A model generated the notes under the pieces. That model saw nothing but the letters and a program-made list of their open reading frames with translations, was not told the DNA's origin and made no database searches. A DNA stretch of 16,444 nt from Erwinia pyrifoliae DSM 12163 (lineage in GTDB: Bacteria > Pseudomonadota > Gammaproteobacteria > Enterobacterales > Enterobacteriaceae). Where the stretch lies: NCBI RefSeq assembly GCF_000026985.1, contig NC_017390.1, forward strand, positions 1,758,822-1,775,265, in the 5' to 3' direction. The translations under genes were made by a program, and so were the position numbers. Below are positions 8,129 to 15,753 of this stretch, piece by piece (the stretch's first letter is position 1; every line of letters starts with the position of its first letter).

Positions 8129-10208
8129 TCTGGCCGCTTTACTTCGCTTACCGGGCAACCTGAAAGACACGCAGTGGAAAGTGCTGGCCGGTCCAATTTT
8201 GATCCTGCTGATCCTGTCGATGATGGTGCTGCCGCTACCGCCGTTCATCCTTGACCTGCTGTTCACCTTTAATATTGCCTTATCGATTATGGTGCTGCTG
8301 GTGGCGATGTTTACCCGGCGCACGCTGGAATTTGCCGCCTTCCCCACTATTTTGCTGTTCTCAACCCTGCTACGCCTGGCGCTAAACGTTGCCTCGACGC
8401 GCGTCATTCTGCTGGAAGGCCATACCGGGGCGGGTGCTGCCGGGCGGGTGGTCGAAGCCTTTGGCCACTTCCTGGTGGGTGGCAACTTCGCGATCGGTAT
8501 CGTGGTTTTCATCATTCTGGTGATCATCAACTTTATGGTGATTACCAAGGGTGCAGGGCGTATTGCCGAAGTGGGCGCGCGCTTTGTGCTTGACGGGATG
8601 CCGGGCAAACAGATGGCTATCGATGCCGATCTTAACGCCGGCTTAATTGGCGAAGACGAGGCGAAAAAGCGCCGTAGTGATGTGACACAGGAAGCGGATT
8701 TCTACGGCTCCATGGATGGTGCCAGTAAGTTTGTGCGCGGTGATGCGATAGCCGGGATTATGATCATGGTGATAAACGTGATCGGCGGCCTGCTGGTTGG
8801 CGTCATACAGCACGGAATGGACGCAGGACATGCGGCGGAAACCTACACCCTGTTAACCATTGGTGACGGGCTGGTGGCGCAGATCCCGGCGCTGGTGATC
8901 TCTACTGCGGCGGGGGTTATCGTCACGCGGGTCGGTACTGATCAGGACGTGGGCGAGCAGATGGTCAGTCAGATGTTTAGTAACCCGCGCGTGATGATGC
9001 TCAGCGCGGGCGTATTAGGCATGCTGGGCCTGGTGCCGGGAATGCCAAACTTCGTGTTTCTGCTGTTTACCGCCGGCTTACTGGCACTGGCATGGTGGGT
9101 TCGCGGCAAACAGATGGCACCTAAAACCACTGCCGTAGCACAGACGGTCAGCAAACAGCCGGAAAACACCTCCAGCATGGAAGCCACCTGGAGCGATGTC
9201 CAGCTGGAAGATTCACTGGGGATGGAGGTTGGCTATCGGCTGATCCCGATGGTCGACAGCGCCCAGGATGGCGAACTGCTTGGACGCATTCGCAGCATCC
9301 GCAAGAAATTTGCTCAGGAGATGGGTTTCCTGCCGCCGGTGGTGCATATCCGGGACAATATGGATTTGACCCCCGCGCGCTACCGCATTCTGATGAAGGG
9401 CGTGGAAATTGGCAGCGGTGATGCCTTTCCGGGCCGCTGGATGGCGATTAACCCCGGCACGGCTGCCGGTACGCTGCCCGGCGAGAAAACCACTGACCCG
9501 GCCTTTGGCCTGGATGCTATCTGGATTGACAGTGCGCTAAAAGAGCAGGCGCAGATTCAGGGCTTTACGGTGGTTGAAGCCAGTACCGTGGTGGCGACCC
9601 ATCTCAACCATCTGATTGGTCAGTACGCCAGCGATCTGTTTGGCCGCCAGGAAGCACAGCAGCTGCTTGACCGGGTCAGCCAGGATATGCCGAAACTGAC
9701 TGAAGACGTGATCCCAGCCGTAATGACATTGACCACCCTGCATAAGGTATTGCAGAATCTGCTGGCCGAACGGGTTTCTATCCGCGATATGCGCACGATC
9801 ATCGAGACGCTGGCGGAGCACGCAGCAGTGCAAACCGATCCCCAGGAACTGACGTCGGTGGTGCGTGTTGCCCTCGGCCGTGCCATCACCCAACAGTGGT
9901 TCCCCGGCAACGGTGAAGTACAAGTGATCGGGCTGGACTCCACGCTGGAACGTCTATTGTTGCAGGCATTGCAGGGCGGCGGAGGTCTGGAGCCGGGGCT
10001 GGCAGACAGACTGCTGGCTCAGGCACAAAGTGCGCTCCAGCATCAGGAAGGGCTGGGCGCACCGCCGGTGCTGCTGGTGAATCACCCGCTGCGTGCGCTG
10101 CTGGCACGTTTTCTGCGGCGCTCGCTGCCGCAGCTGATGGTCATCTCGAATATGGAACTGACCGACAATCGCCAGATCCGTATGACGTCAACCATCGGCG
10201 GCCAGTGA
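8121..10208 (+). CDS. flhA: Flagellar type III export gate protein FlhA
   Basis: FlhA (FHIPEP family) is the major export gate protein. Its membrane part conducts protons and its cytoplasmic nonamer receives substrates and chaperones. The 695-residue product (E. coli 692) has a hydrophobic N-terminal half of about eight membrane segments. It carries the FHIPEP signature (154-174, RF-x-LDGMPGKQMAIDAD) and Asp208, the equivalent of the residue essential for proton coupling in Salmonella. The C-terminal cytoplasmic domain begins around residue 330 and includes AINPGTAAGTLPG and the conserved GGGLEPGLADRLL stretch. The reading frame is open much further upstream inside flhB, but the ATG at 8121 matches the family N-terminus (NLAALLRLPGNLKDTQWK). 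GGAG at 8105-8108 is rather far away, consistent with coupling to flhB. Confidence 0.98.
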   Translation: MANLAALLRLPGNLKDTQWKVLAGPILILLILSMMVLPLPPFILDLLFTFNIALSIMVLLVAMFTRRTLEFAAFPTILLFSTLLRLALNVASTRVILLEGHTGAGAAGRVVEAFGHFLVGGNFAIGIVVFIILVIINFMVITKGAGRIAEVGARFVLDGMPGKQMAIDADLNAGLIGEDEAKKRRSDVTQEADFYGSMDGASKFVRGDAIAGIMIMVINVIGGLLVGVIQHGMDAGHAAETYTLLTIGDGLVAQIPALVISTAAGVIVTRVGTDQDVGEQMVSQMFSNPRVMMLSAGVLGMLGLVPGMPNFVFLLFTAGLLALAWWVRGKQMAPKTTAVAQTVSKQPENTSSMEATWSDVQLEDSLGMEVGYRLIPMVDSAQDGELLGRIRSIRKKFAQEMGFLPPVVHIRDNMDLTPARYRILMKGVEIGSGDAFPGRWMAINPGTAAGTLPGEKTTDPAFGLDAIWIDSALKEQAQIQGFTVVEASTVVATHLNHLIGQYASDLFGRQEAQQLLDRVSQDMPKLTEDVIPAVMTLTTLHKVLQNLLAERVSIRDMRTIIETLAEHAAVQTDPQELTSVVRVALGRAITQQWFPGNGEVQVIGLDSTLERLLLQALQGGGGLEPGLADRLLAQAQSALQHQEGLGAPPVLLVNHPLRALLARFLRRSLPQLMVISNMELTDNRQIRMTSTIGGQ

Positions 10209-10600
10209 TGAAAGCGATACTGTGGTTACTGTTCAGCTTTCCCGTTGTGGCCACGGCTACTGACGGGGGTTGGCAGGCCAGCGCTACCGGGCCTGCACTG
10301 GCGAACCGGGGCGTGGCGGCATCCTCCCAGCCGCTTATTCCGCCAGCCGGGGTCGCCGGGGTGATGACCGATGTGGCCTGGCGTTATACGCTGAGCACCC
10401 CGGCTCCCGCCGGGTTGCAGGTACGGCTCTGCGCAACAGATCGTTGTGTCGTGGTGGAAGGCGGCAGCGGCGTAACGCGTGGTTTAACCGACGTTGCTGC
10501 CGGGGAAACATTACGCTTTATCTTTCAGGTTGAGGGAAAAGGGCGGGTGTTTCCGCTGCTGCGCGTGGTGAGTAATGAGGTAATGGTCAATTACCATTAG
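10208..10600 (+). CDS. flhE: Flagellar protein FlhE, periplasmic
   Basis: FlhE is a small exported protein of the flhBAE operon in enterobacteria; in Salmonella it has been linked to preventing proton leakage through the export gate. The 130-residue product equals the E. coli length. It starts with a signal peptide (MKAILWLLFSFPVVATA, cleavage probably after Ala17). The mature part holds the conserved AWRY, VRLC...RCV and SNEVMVNY motifs. Cys75 and Cys80 are placed for a short-range disulfide. The ATG overlaps the flhA stop by one base (TGATG). It converges with argS 67 bp further on. Confidence 0.95.
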   Translation: MKAILWLLFSFPVVATATDGGWQASATGPALANRGVAASSQPLIPPAGVAGVMTDVAWRYTLSTPAPAGLQVRLCATDRCVVVEGGSGVTRGLTDVAAGETLRFIFQVEGKGRVFPLLRVVSNEVMVNYH

Positions 10601-10613
10601 CCTGAAGCGAAGT

Positions 10614-10662
10614 CGGGCGGTCACGCCCGGTTGGCGGGCCGATCTTCTGCAGACAGGCCCGC
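10614..10662. terminator. Hairpins between convergent flhE and argS
   Basis: Two stem-loops fill the 67-bp gap. CGGGCG (10614-10619) pairs with CGCCCG (10624-10629) around GTCA, and GCGGGCC (10634-10640) pairs with GGCCCGC (10656-10662) around a 15-base loop. Neither is followed by a clear T-run on either strand. Their position suggests termination or 3'-end protection for both transcripts, but classical intrinsic termination is not demonstrated. Confidence 0.5.
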
Positions 10663-10667
10663 TGGAG

Positions 10668-12398
10668 TTACATCCGCTCTACCGTTGCAATGCCTAAGGT
10701 ATCCAGCCCCTGTTTCAGGGTTTTAGCCGTTAACAGCGCCAGGCGCAGACGGCTCTGTTTGGTGGCTTCATCTTCCGCGTTAAGGATAGGGCAGTGCTCG
10801 TAAAAGCCCGAGAACAGCCCGGCCAGATCGTACAGATAGGCACACATCACATGCGGCATGCCGTCGCGCGCAACCTGGGTTATCGTCTCGTCAAACTGTA
10901 ACAGGCGTACGGCAAGTGCCGCTTCACGATCCTCAATAATGCGCGTTGTGCCGCTCACCGCTTCTGCATCGATACCCGCTTTGCGGAATACCGACAGCAC
11001 GCGGGTATAGGCGTACTGCATGTAGGGTGCGGTATTGCCTTCAAACGCCAGCATGTTGTCCCAGTCGAAGATATAGTCTGTGGTGCGGCTTTTAGACAGG
11101 TCGGCATATTTCACTGCGCCGATACCGACGATATTCGCCAGTGCTTTCAGCTCCCCGGCGGGCATATCGGGGTTTTTTTCCGCCACCAGTCTGGTCGCAC
11201 GGTCTATCGCTTCATCCAGCAGGTCGGACAGTTTGATGGTTCCACCCGCGCGGGTTTTAAACGGCTTACCGTCTTTACCCAACATCATGCCGAACATATG
11301 GTGTTCTAACGGGATGTTTTCCGGCACATAACCGGCTTTGCGTACGATAGTCCATGCCTGCATCAAATGCTGGTGCTGGCGCGAATCGATGTAATACAGC
11401 ACCCGGTCGGCTTTCAGGGTTTCATAGCGGTATTTGGCACAGGCAATGTCGGTGGTGGTGTAGAGATAGCCGCCGTCCTTTTTCTGCACGATCACGCCCA
11501 TCGGTTCACCGTCCTTGTTTTTATACTCATCAAGGAAAACCACCGTTGCCCCTTCGCTTTCCACCGCCAGCCCTTTGGCTTTCAGGTCTGCGACGATGCC
11601 GGGTAGCATATCGTTGTACAGGCTTTCCCCCATCACATCATCACGAGCCAGCGTGACGTTCATGCGGTCATAAATTAGCTGGTTCTGCGTCATGGTGATG
11701 TCGACCAGCTGCTTCCACATTTTGCGGCAGTACTCATCCCCGCCCTGTAGCTTAACCACGTAGCCACGCGCGCGTTCGGCGAAAGCAGGATCTTCATCGT
11801 AGGTTCGCTTGGCTTCACGGTAGAAAGCTTCGAGATCGGCGAGGGCGAGGGTTTCCTGATGCTCGTTCTGCTGCTTCTCCAGGAAAGCAATCAGCATACC
11901 AAACTGGGTGCCCCAGTCGCCGACGTGGTTGGCGCGGATAACCTTATGGCCGAGGAACGCCAGAGTACGCGCCGCCGCATCGCCGATAATCGTCGAGCGT
12001 ACGTGGCCGACGTGCATCTCTTTGGCGACGTTGGGCGCAGAGTAGTCAATGACCACCGTTTTAGGCTCGACGGGCGAAATCCCCAGCTTCGGTGCCGTCA
12101 GCACGCTGTCAATTTGTGCCGACAGCCACTGCGGCGCAAGGAAGATATTGATAAAGCCAGGGCCGGCAATGTCAACTTTGTGCGCAATACCGCTAAGATC
12201 CAGCTGCTCCAGCACCTTTTCTGCCAGTTGTCGCGGCGGCATACCCAGGTTTTTTGCTACGGCCATTATGCCGTTAGCCTGGTAATCACCAAACTGCGCT
12301 TTAGCCGACTGCCGCACCTGAGGCTCGCAATCTGCCGGAGCGCCTACTGCGATCATCGCCTGACTGACTTTTTCTGAGAGAAGGGCCTGAATATTCAC
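10668..12398 (-). CDS. argS: Arginyl-tRNA synthetase
   Basis: ArgS is a class I aminoacyl-tRNA synthetase that charges tRNA-Arg in the cytoplasm. The 576-residue protein (E. coli 577) begins with the additional N-terminal domain typical of ArgRS. It has the HIGH-type motif HVGH at 129-132 ([18 protein letters not shown]) and [11 protein letters not shown] downstream. It lacks a canonical KMSKS, as is usual for the family; [10 protein letters not shown] is the corresponding region. The DALR anticodon-binding domain ends in ETVERM-like ATVERM. The start codon is GTG (12396-12398 on the reverse strand), with AAGG about eight bases upstream. It is convergent with flhE and divergent from yecM. E. 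coli yecT, which I recall between flhE and argS, is absent. Confidence 0.98.
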   Translation of the reverse strand: MNIQALLSEKVSQAMIAVGAPADCEPQVRQSAKAQFGDYQANGIMAVAKNLGMPPRQLAEKVLEQLDLSGIAHKVDIAGPGFINIFLAPQWLSAQIDSVLTAPKLGISPVEPKTVVIDYSAPNVAKEMHVGHVRSTIIGDAAARTLAFLGHKVIRANHVGDWGTQFGMLIAFLEKQQNEHQETLALADLEAFYREAKRTYDEDPAFAERARGYVVKLQGGDEYCRKMWKQLVDITMTQNQLIYDRMNVTLARDDVMGESLYNDMLPGIVADLKAKGLAVESEGATVVFLDEYKNKDGEPMGVIVQKKDGGYLYTTTDIACAKYRYETLKADRVLYYIDSRQHQHLMQAWTIVRKAGYVPENIPLEHHMFGMMLGKDGKPFKTRAGGTIKLSDLLDEAIDRATRLVAEKNPDMPAGELKALANIVGIGAVKYADLSKSRTTDYIFDWDNMLAFEGNTAPYMQYAYTRVLSVFRKAGIDAEAVSGTTRIIEDREAALAVRLLQFDETITQVARDGMPHVMCAYLYDLAGLFSGFYEHCPILNAEDEATKQSRLRLALLTAKTLKQGLDTLGIATVERM

Positions 12399-12466
12399 CG
12401 AGTTACCTTAATTTTTCTCAGCCCACGCGGGTGGGCAAGAGGTGGTCACCACGCCGCCACAGGAAA

Positions 12467-12494
12467 ATAATCATTCATGACTGGCAGCGGTCAA
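12467..12494 (-). promoter_or_regulatory. Candidate sigma-70 promoter for argS
   Basis: On the reverse strand TTGACC (12489-12494) is followed after 16 bp by GATTAT (12467-12472). The -35 matches 5 of 6 consensus bases and the -10 matches 4 of 6. It would give an argS leader of about 60 nt containing the hairpin at 12421-12436. A second reverse-strand TATACT at 12510-12515 lacks a good -35 and is less likely. Confidence 0.45.
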
Positions 12495-12618
12495 AAAAGA
12501 AGGGGAAAAGTATACTGCATTTAGTGACAAGTTATCCAGGAACCTGACGTTGTGGTTGCGGCATGCTGCCCGGGCGGGAACATCCGGCTAAGCGGCTGTC
12601 TGCCAGCGCGAAGCGGGG

Positions 12619-12627
12619 TGGCATAAT
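12619..12627 (+). promoter_or_regulatory. Candidate extended -10 promoter for yecM
   Basis: TGGCATAAT is an extended -10 element (TGn followed by CATAAT, 5 of 6 matches) about 110 bp before the yecM start. No good -35 lies 16-18 bp upstream, which is tolerable for extended -10 promoters. A similar but weaker element, TGGCACAAT, is at 12671-12679. Confidence 0.35.
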
Positions 12628-12735
12628 AAGCCTGTTATCCCGCTGCGACGGTTATTTTCCTGATGTCGTATGGCACAATATTGGCTAAGACGTCGTTTTT
12701 GCTAAGCCGGGTTCCGGCAGAGAAAGGATCTTGTT

Positions 12736-13305
12736 ATGTCAGACATCAAGCATGTGCCAGAACTGGCCGATATCCTCGCGGATTTGCCGCGTTTCACCAA
12801 CGCGATCCATCATCTTGCGCAGCGTTTAGGGCTGGATCTGCTGCCTTTAGAGGTCGACCATATTGCGCTGCGCTGCCACCAGAACGCCACCGCAGAACGC
12901 TGGCAGCAGGGGCTGCTGCGCTGCGCGACGCTGTTTTCGCAAAAGGACATTGCCGGGCGACCTGTCGCCCTGTTTGAATTAGCGACCCCGCTTGACGTTG
13001 GGCCATGGAGCATCTCCGTTGTCGAACTGCCCTGGCCTGGCCAGCGCCTTTACCGCCATGAAGGTTGGGAGCATGTCGAAGTGGTGCTGCGCGGTGAGGC
13101 GAGCACCTTAGGCACGCGCGCGCTGGCGCTGATGGCCGACGAAGGGCTGACTCAGCAGGGCATATCCATTAAAACCAGCGCGCCAAAAGGTGACGGCGAA
13201 AAGCTGCCGAACCCCACGCTGGCGGTAACCGACGGTCAGGTCACCATCAAATTTCACCCCTGGAGCCTGAAAGAGATCGTCGCCAGCGAAAACGAGGGTC
13301 AGTAA
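12736..13305 (+). CDS. yecM: YecM family protein, VOC-like fold
   Basis: YecM is a small conserved enterobacterial protein whose structure is related to the vicinal-oxygen-chelate superfamily; its substrate is not known to me. The 189-residue product matches E. coli YecM (188) along its length. Shared stretches include DHIALRCHQNATAERW, VELPWPGQ, HEGWEHVEVVL, PKGDGEKLPNPTLAVTDG and IKFHPWSLKEIV. The conserved histidines in the first and third of these are candidate metal ligands by analogy with VOC proteins; that is inference. AAAGGA is suitably placed before the ATG. Its last seven bases overlap the 3' end of the oppositely oriented lyase gene. The argS-yecM divergent arrangement is the same as in E. 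coli. Confidence 0.93.
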   Translation: MSDIKHVPELADILADLPRFTNAIHHLAQRLGLDLLPLEVDHIALRCHQNATAERWQQGLLRCATLFSQKDIAGRPVALFELATPLDVGPWSISVVELPWPGQRLYRHEGWEHVEVVLRGEASTLGTRALALMADEGLTQQGISIKTSAPKGDGEKLPNPTLAVTDGQVTIKFHPWSLKEIVASENEGQ

Positions 13306-14438
13306 CCGACTGCCCGCGTCATGCGAAGCAGCGCCTGCTTCAGCAGCTGGCGCTGACAGCCGAAGTTGAAACGAATAAATTGATTGTTGCCGAAGTCATG
13401 CCCTGGCGAGAATCCGAGTCCGTGTGTTTCGAAGAACAGCGCCGGGTTTGCAACGCCGAGTCCGCTGGCATCTATCCAGCCGAGAAAGCTGGCTTCCGGC
13501 GACACCATGCTCAGGCCCGGTAGTTTATTGACGTGCTGCACCAGGCTGTCGCGGTTGGCGCGCAGATAATCCAGCTGCGCGTCCAGCCATGGCTGACCAT
13601 CGCGCCAGGCGGCGGTGGCGGCGACGTAAGCCAGTACATCAACATCCGGTACTATTCCTTTGCGCGTACGGTTAAAATGCGCGCGCAGCTCAGGATTAGG
13701 GATCACCGCCAGTGAAGCGCCCAGTCCGGCAATATTGAAACTTTTTGACGGCGACAGCAGGGTGACAGAACGCTGTGCCGCATCCTCGCTCAGGCTGGCG
13801 AAGGGAATATGCCGGGCGCCCGGCTCCAGCAGCAGGTCGCAGTGGATTTCATCCGAACAGACCAGCAGGTCATGACGCTGGGCGAAGCGCAACTGCGCCT
13901 CCAGTTCGTCGCGGCGATAAACGGTGCCGCCGGGATTATGTGGGTTACACAACAGCAGCATTTTCTCATTGCCGCTAAGTTTGTCCTCCAGGCTGTCCAG
14001 ATCCAGTACCCAACGCTGCTGCCGCAGCCGGAGCGCCGCGCTCAGATGGGTTCGTGCGGCTAATTTGGCAGCCAGGAAAAACGGCGGATAAATGGGCGTT
14101 GGGGCGACCGTGCCCTGATGCGCTTCGGTAAAAGCACGCACGGCGATGTTAATACCGGTCACCACGCCGGGTAAAAAGACCAGCCACTCAGGCTGGATCT
14201 GCCAGCCGTAGAGCCTGCCCAGGCGCTCAATGACCACCCCGATCAGTTCTTCAGAGGGGAAACCGTAACCAAAAATTCCCTGGGAGACACGTTGCTGTAA
14301 GGCGTCAATAATGCAGTCTGCAGCACGAAAATCGGTATCAGCAATCCACAGTGGAATAATATCCCGGTCGCCGTACTTTCTCCACTTAAGGCTATCGCTG
14401 TGACGGCGGTCTATCCGTTGGTCAAAATTGAATGGCAT
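13299..14438 (-). CDS. MalY/PatB-family PLP-dependent C-S lyase (aminotransferase fold type I)
   Basis: This is a 379-residue cytoplasmic PLP enzyme of the cystathionine beta-lyase MalY/PatB group, which eliminates thiols from cysteine S-conjugates or cystathionine. The N-terminus has FDQ-x-IDRR...S-x-KW, and the family motif PLWIADTDF is at 29-37. NPHNPGG (165-171), SDEIHCDL (195-202) and SPSKSFNIAGL (229-239, Lys232 as PLP-binding lysine) are all present. Arg356 in FIRFNFG is the expected carboxylate-binding arginine. It is reversed relative to yecM and cutC and lies between them, an insertion compared with E. coli. Its stop overlaps the yecM stop by seven bases. Family assignment is firm. 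The actual substrate (cystathionine, cysteine or another conjugate) and any MalY-like regulatory role cannot be read from the sequence. Confidence 0.92.
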   Translation of the reverse strand: MPFNFDQRIDRRHSDSLKWRKYGDRDIIPLWIADTDFRAADCIIDALQQRVSQGIFGYGFPSEELIGVVIERLGRLYGWQIQPEWLVFLPGVVTGINIAVRAFTEAHQGTVAPTPIYPPFFLAAKLAARTHLSAALRLRQQRWVLDLDSLEDKLSGNEKMLLLCNPHNPGGTVYRRDELEAQLRFAQRHDLLVCSDEIHCDLLLEPGARHIPFASLSEDAAQRSVTLLSPSKSFNIAGLGASLAVIPNPELRAHFNRTRKGIVPDVDVLAYVAATAAWRDGQPWLDAQLDYLRANRDSLVQHVNKLPGLSMVSPEASFLGWIDASGLGVANPALFFETHGLGFSPGHDFGNNQFIRFNFGCQRQLLKQALLRMTRAVGY

Positions 14439-14482
14439 GATAACGGTTCCAGTTAATAGAAGAACTAATACAGCAACGTTTT

Positions 14483-14488
14483 AGTATA
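14483..14488 (-). promoter_or_regulatory. Candidate -10 element for the C-S lyase gene
   Basis: The 89-bp gap between the divergent lyase and cutC genes contains TATACT on the reverse strand (5 of 6 matches), 45 bp upstream of the lyase ATG. The -35 region is weak (CACTGC at 17 bp spacing). The surrounding GTATAC is palindromic, so it could also serve the cutC side. Confidence 0.3.
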
Positions 14489-14527
14489 CATTAACAATCA
14501 GGACAGCAGTGATAACCGGAGGATGGG

Positions 14528-15280
14528 ATGCGACAACTGGAAATATGCTGCTACGGAGTGGAATGTGCCGTCACGGCAGAGCGAGCGGGTGCCGACCGCA
14601 TTGAATTGTGCACTGCACCAACAGAAGGCGGGCTGACCCCTTCGGCCGGCGCTTTGCGAAGTGCACGTCAACGTGTGGGCATTCCGGTTCACCCAATCGT
14701 GCGCCCGCGAGGCGGCGATTTTTGTTACAGTGACGGTGAATTTGACCAGATTAAGTCTGATATCGCGTTTATACGTGAGCTGGGATTTCCCGGGCTGGTC
14801 ATTGGTTTGCTGGATGTAGACGGGCATGTCGATCTGCCGCGTATGCGTCAGGTGATGCAACTTTGTCAGGGGATGGACATCACCTTCCATCGTGCATTCG
14901 ATCTGTGCCACAACCCGCTGGCTGCCCTGGCGCAAATTGCGGATTTGGGCGTAACGCGCATCCTGACCTCCGGCCAGCAGCAGAGTGCGGAAAGCGGGTT
15001 ACCCTTGCTCAGGGAACTTACCCGACAGGCCGGTGGTCCAATCATCATGGCCGGAGCGGGAGTGCGTTTAAGCAACTTGCAAAAGTTTATTGATGCAGGC
15101 GTAATGGAAATTCATAGTTCAGCAAGCCAGCGAATTTCCTCAACCATGCGTTATCGTAAAGCGGGCGTCTCAATGTGTTCCGAGGCTGAGAATGACGAGT
15201 TTAGCCGTACCTGTGTGGATGCAGATGTTGTCGCCGCGATGAAAAGCGTTCTTATGGCTTCACCGGAGCAGGTGGCATAA
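14528..15280 (+). CDS. cutC: CutC family protein
   Basis: CutC is a cytosolic TIM-barrel protein historically linked to copper homeostasis. In E. coli the copper phenotype of cutC mutants was later attributed to loss of the sRNA MicL encoded at its 3' end, so the protein's own function is uncertain. The 250-residue product (E. coli 248) shows the family stretches [82 protein letters not shown] and [13 protein letters not shown] at 14518-14522 is five bases before the ATG. As in E. coli, it is downstream of yecM in the same direction, but here the lyase gene separates them. An internal sigma-E promoter starts around codon 162. Usual length, no disruption. Confidence 0.95.
   Translation: MRQLEICCYGVECAVTAERAGADRIELCTAPTEGGLTPSAGALRSARQRVGIPVHPIVRPRGGDFCYSDGEFDQIKSDIAFIRELGFPGLVIGLLDVDGHVDLPRMRQVMQLCQGMDITFHRAFDLCHNPLAALAQIADLGVTRILTSGQQQSAESGLPLLRELTRQAGGPIIMAGAGVRLSNLQKFIDAGVMEIHSSASQRISSTMRYRKAGVSMCSEAENDEFSRTCVDADVVAAMKSVLMASPEQVA
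15013..15041 (+). promoter_or_regulatory. Sigma-E promoter inside cutC, driving MicL
   Basis: GGAACTT at 15013-15019 is a perfect sigma-E -35 element. After exactly 16 bases comes GTCCAA (15036-15041), one base from the GTCTAA-type sigma-E -10. It lies within the cutC coding sequence, in the place where E. coli MicL begins. Transcription would start about 15047. Confidence 0.85.
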
Positions 15281-15408
15281 AAGGGTGCCAGCCGCTAAAC
15301 AGGTTCCCCTGCACAAAGATAACCAACCGATTTTGCCGCGCAGCACGCCGAACGTTGACGTGATGTTTGCCAGTACCAGACCCCAGCACCTTTGTTGGGG
15401 TTTTTTTT
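15047..15408 (+). ncRNA. micL: MicL sRNA (sigma-E-dependent, cutC 3' end)
   Basis: In E. coli, MicL is made from a sigma-E promoter within cutC as a roughly 300-nt RNA, trimmed to an 80-nt Hfq-binding form, and represses lpp, the major outer-membrane lipoprotein gene. All elements are present here: the promoter at 15013-15041, a transcript of about 360 nt, and a strong terminator ending at 15408. Just before the terminator stem, CCAGTACCAG (15370-15379) is the exact reverse complement of CTGGTACTGG, which spans codons 6-9 of E. coli lpp as I recall it. The trimmed form would cover roughly 15329-15408. The promoter, seed and terminator are seen directly; the start point, processing and target are inferred from the E. 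coli system. The lpp gene of this organism is not in the window. Confidence 0.82.
15381..15408 (+). terminator. Intrinsic terminator of cutC/MicL
   Basis: CCCCAGCA (15381-15388) pairs with TGTTGGGG (15393-15400), including one G-U pair, around a CCTT loop. Eight T follow directly (15401-15408). This is the strongest Rho-independent terminator in the window, and its 3' oligo-U tail is what Hfq-binding sRNAs require. Confidence 0.95.
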
Positions 15409-15611
15409 GTCTGTGGCAATGGTGACATTAATCAGCATACTGACCGTGCACCGCAGCACAGCCGTCATGCAGCCAAAATCATAATCCATGCAGCATAATG
15501 GCTTATTTCTGGTTAGGTGGTCAGTCGACTCTGGCTTGTTCAGCCGGTCATCGGCTGCAAAGTCGATGATAAATGGCGATTGATATCCCTCAAAATCCGG
15601 GTTTACCGTTT

Positions 15612-15693
15612 TTGATAGTATTTTTAGCCGGGCGGGTATAAAAGACGGCCTGTAAATATCCCTGATGGGTAGCAGTATAAAAAATCCTCAGGG
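15612..15693 (+). promoter_or_regulatory. Candidate promoter region with inverted repeat upstream of the repeat-protein gene
   Basis: TTGATA (15612-15617) and TATAAA (15637-15642) form a sigma-70-like pair with a long 19-bp spacer. A second TATAAA (15676-15681) lies inside an inverted repeat with arms CCCTGA (15660-15665) and TCAGGG (15688-15693), an arrangement that could let a dimeric regulator cover the -10. No hrp box, sigma-28 or sigma-54 motif of good quality was found. The assignment is tentative. Confidence 0.3.
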
Positions 15694-15732
15694 TTGGTGT
15701 TGCGCCACAGCAGAGAACAGTTGAGAAAATTA

Positions 15733-15753
15733 ATGTCGATAAGTAGGGTTTAG
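15733..15753 (+). CDS. Possible six-codon upstream ORF abutting the repeat-protein start
   Basis: ATG at 15733 opens a frame reading MSISRV and stops at TAG 15751-15753, immediately and in frame before the ATG at 15754. The upstream GAGAA is a weak ribosome binding site. It may be chance, a coupling leader, or an alternative start separated by an amber codon. Confidence 0.2.
   Translation: MSISRV

Larger units (their letters stand above)
12399..12735. other. Divergent argS-yecM intergenic region
   Basis: The 337 bp contain no gene I can support. On the argS side there is a 6-bp inverted repeat, GCCCAC (12421-12426) and GTGGGC (12431-12436), that would form a hairpin in the argS leader, and a candidate promoter further up. 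On the yecM side lies an extended -10 candidate. A discontinuous inverted repeat pairs AGCGGG (12612-12617) with CCCGCT (12639-12644) and ATAA with TTAT inside it. The hexamer GCTAAG occurs three times in the yecM-proximal half. AAAGGA before 12736 is the yecM ribosome binding site. Confidence 0.6.
15409..15753. other. Non-coding stretch between MicL terminator and the repeat-protein gene
   Basis: The 345 bp show no gene I can support. Visible are a 6-bp hairpin, CAGCCG (15541-15546) with CGGCTG (15552-15557), and the heptamer ATGCAGC twice within 15465-15500. The last 150 bp are AT-richer and contain candidate promoter elements and an inverted repeat, listed separately. No tRNA, integrase or insertion-sequence end was recognised. 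In E. coli cmoB follows cutC here; its absence marks this as the junction with non-syntenic DNA. Confidence 0.5.

Noticed and set aside
15295..15489. Reverse-strand 64-residue open frame over the MicL 3' end
   Set aside because: It runs through a strong terminator and the sRNA, shows no family resemblance and has no ribosome binding site I would accept.
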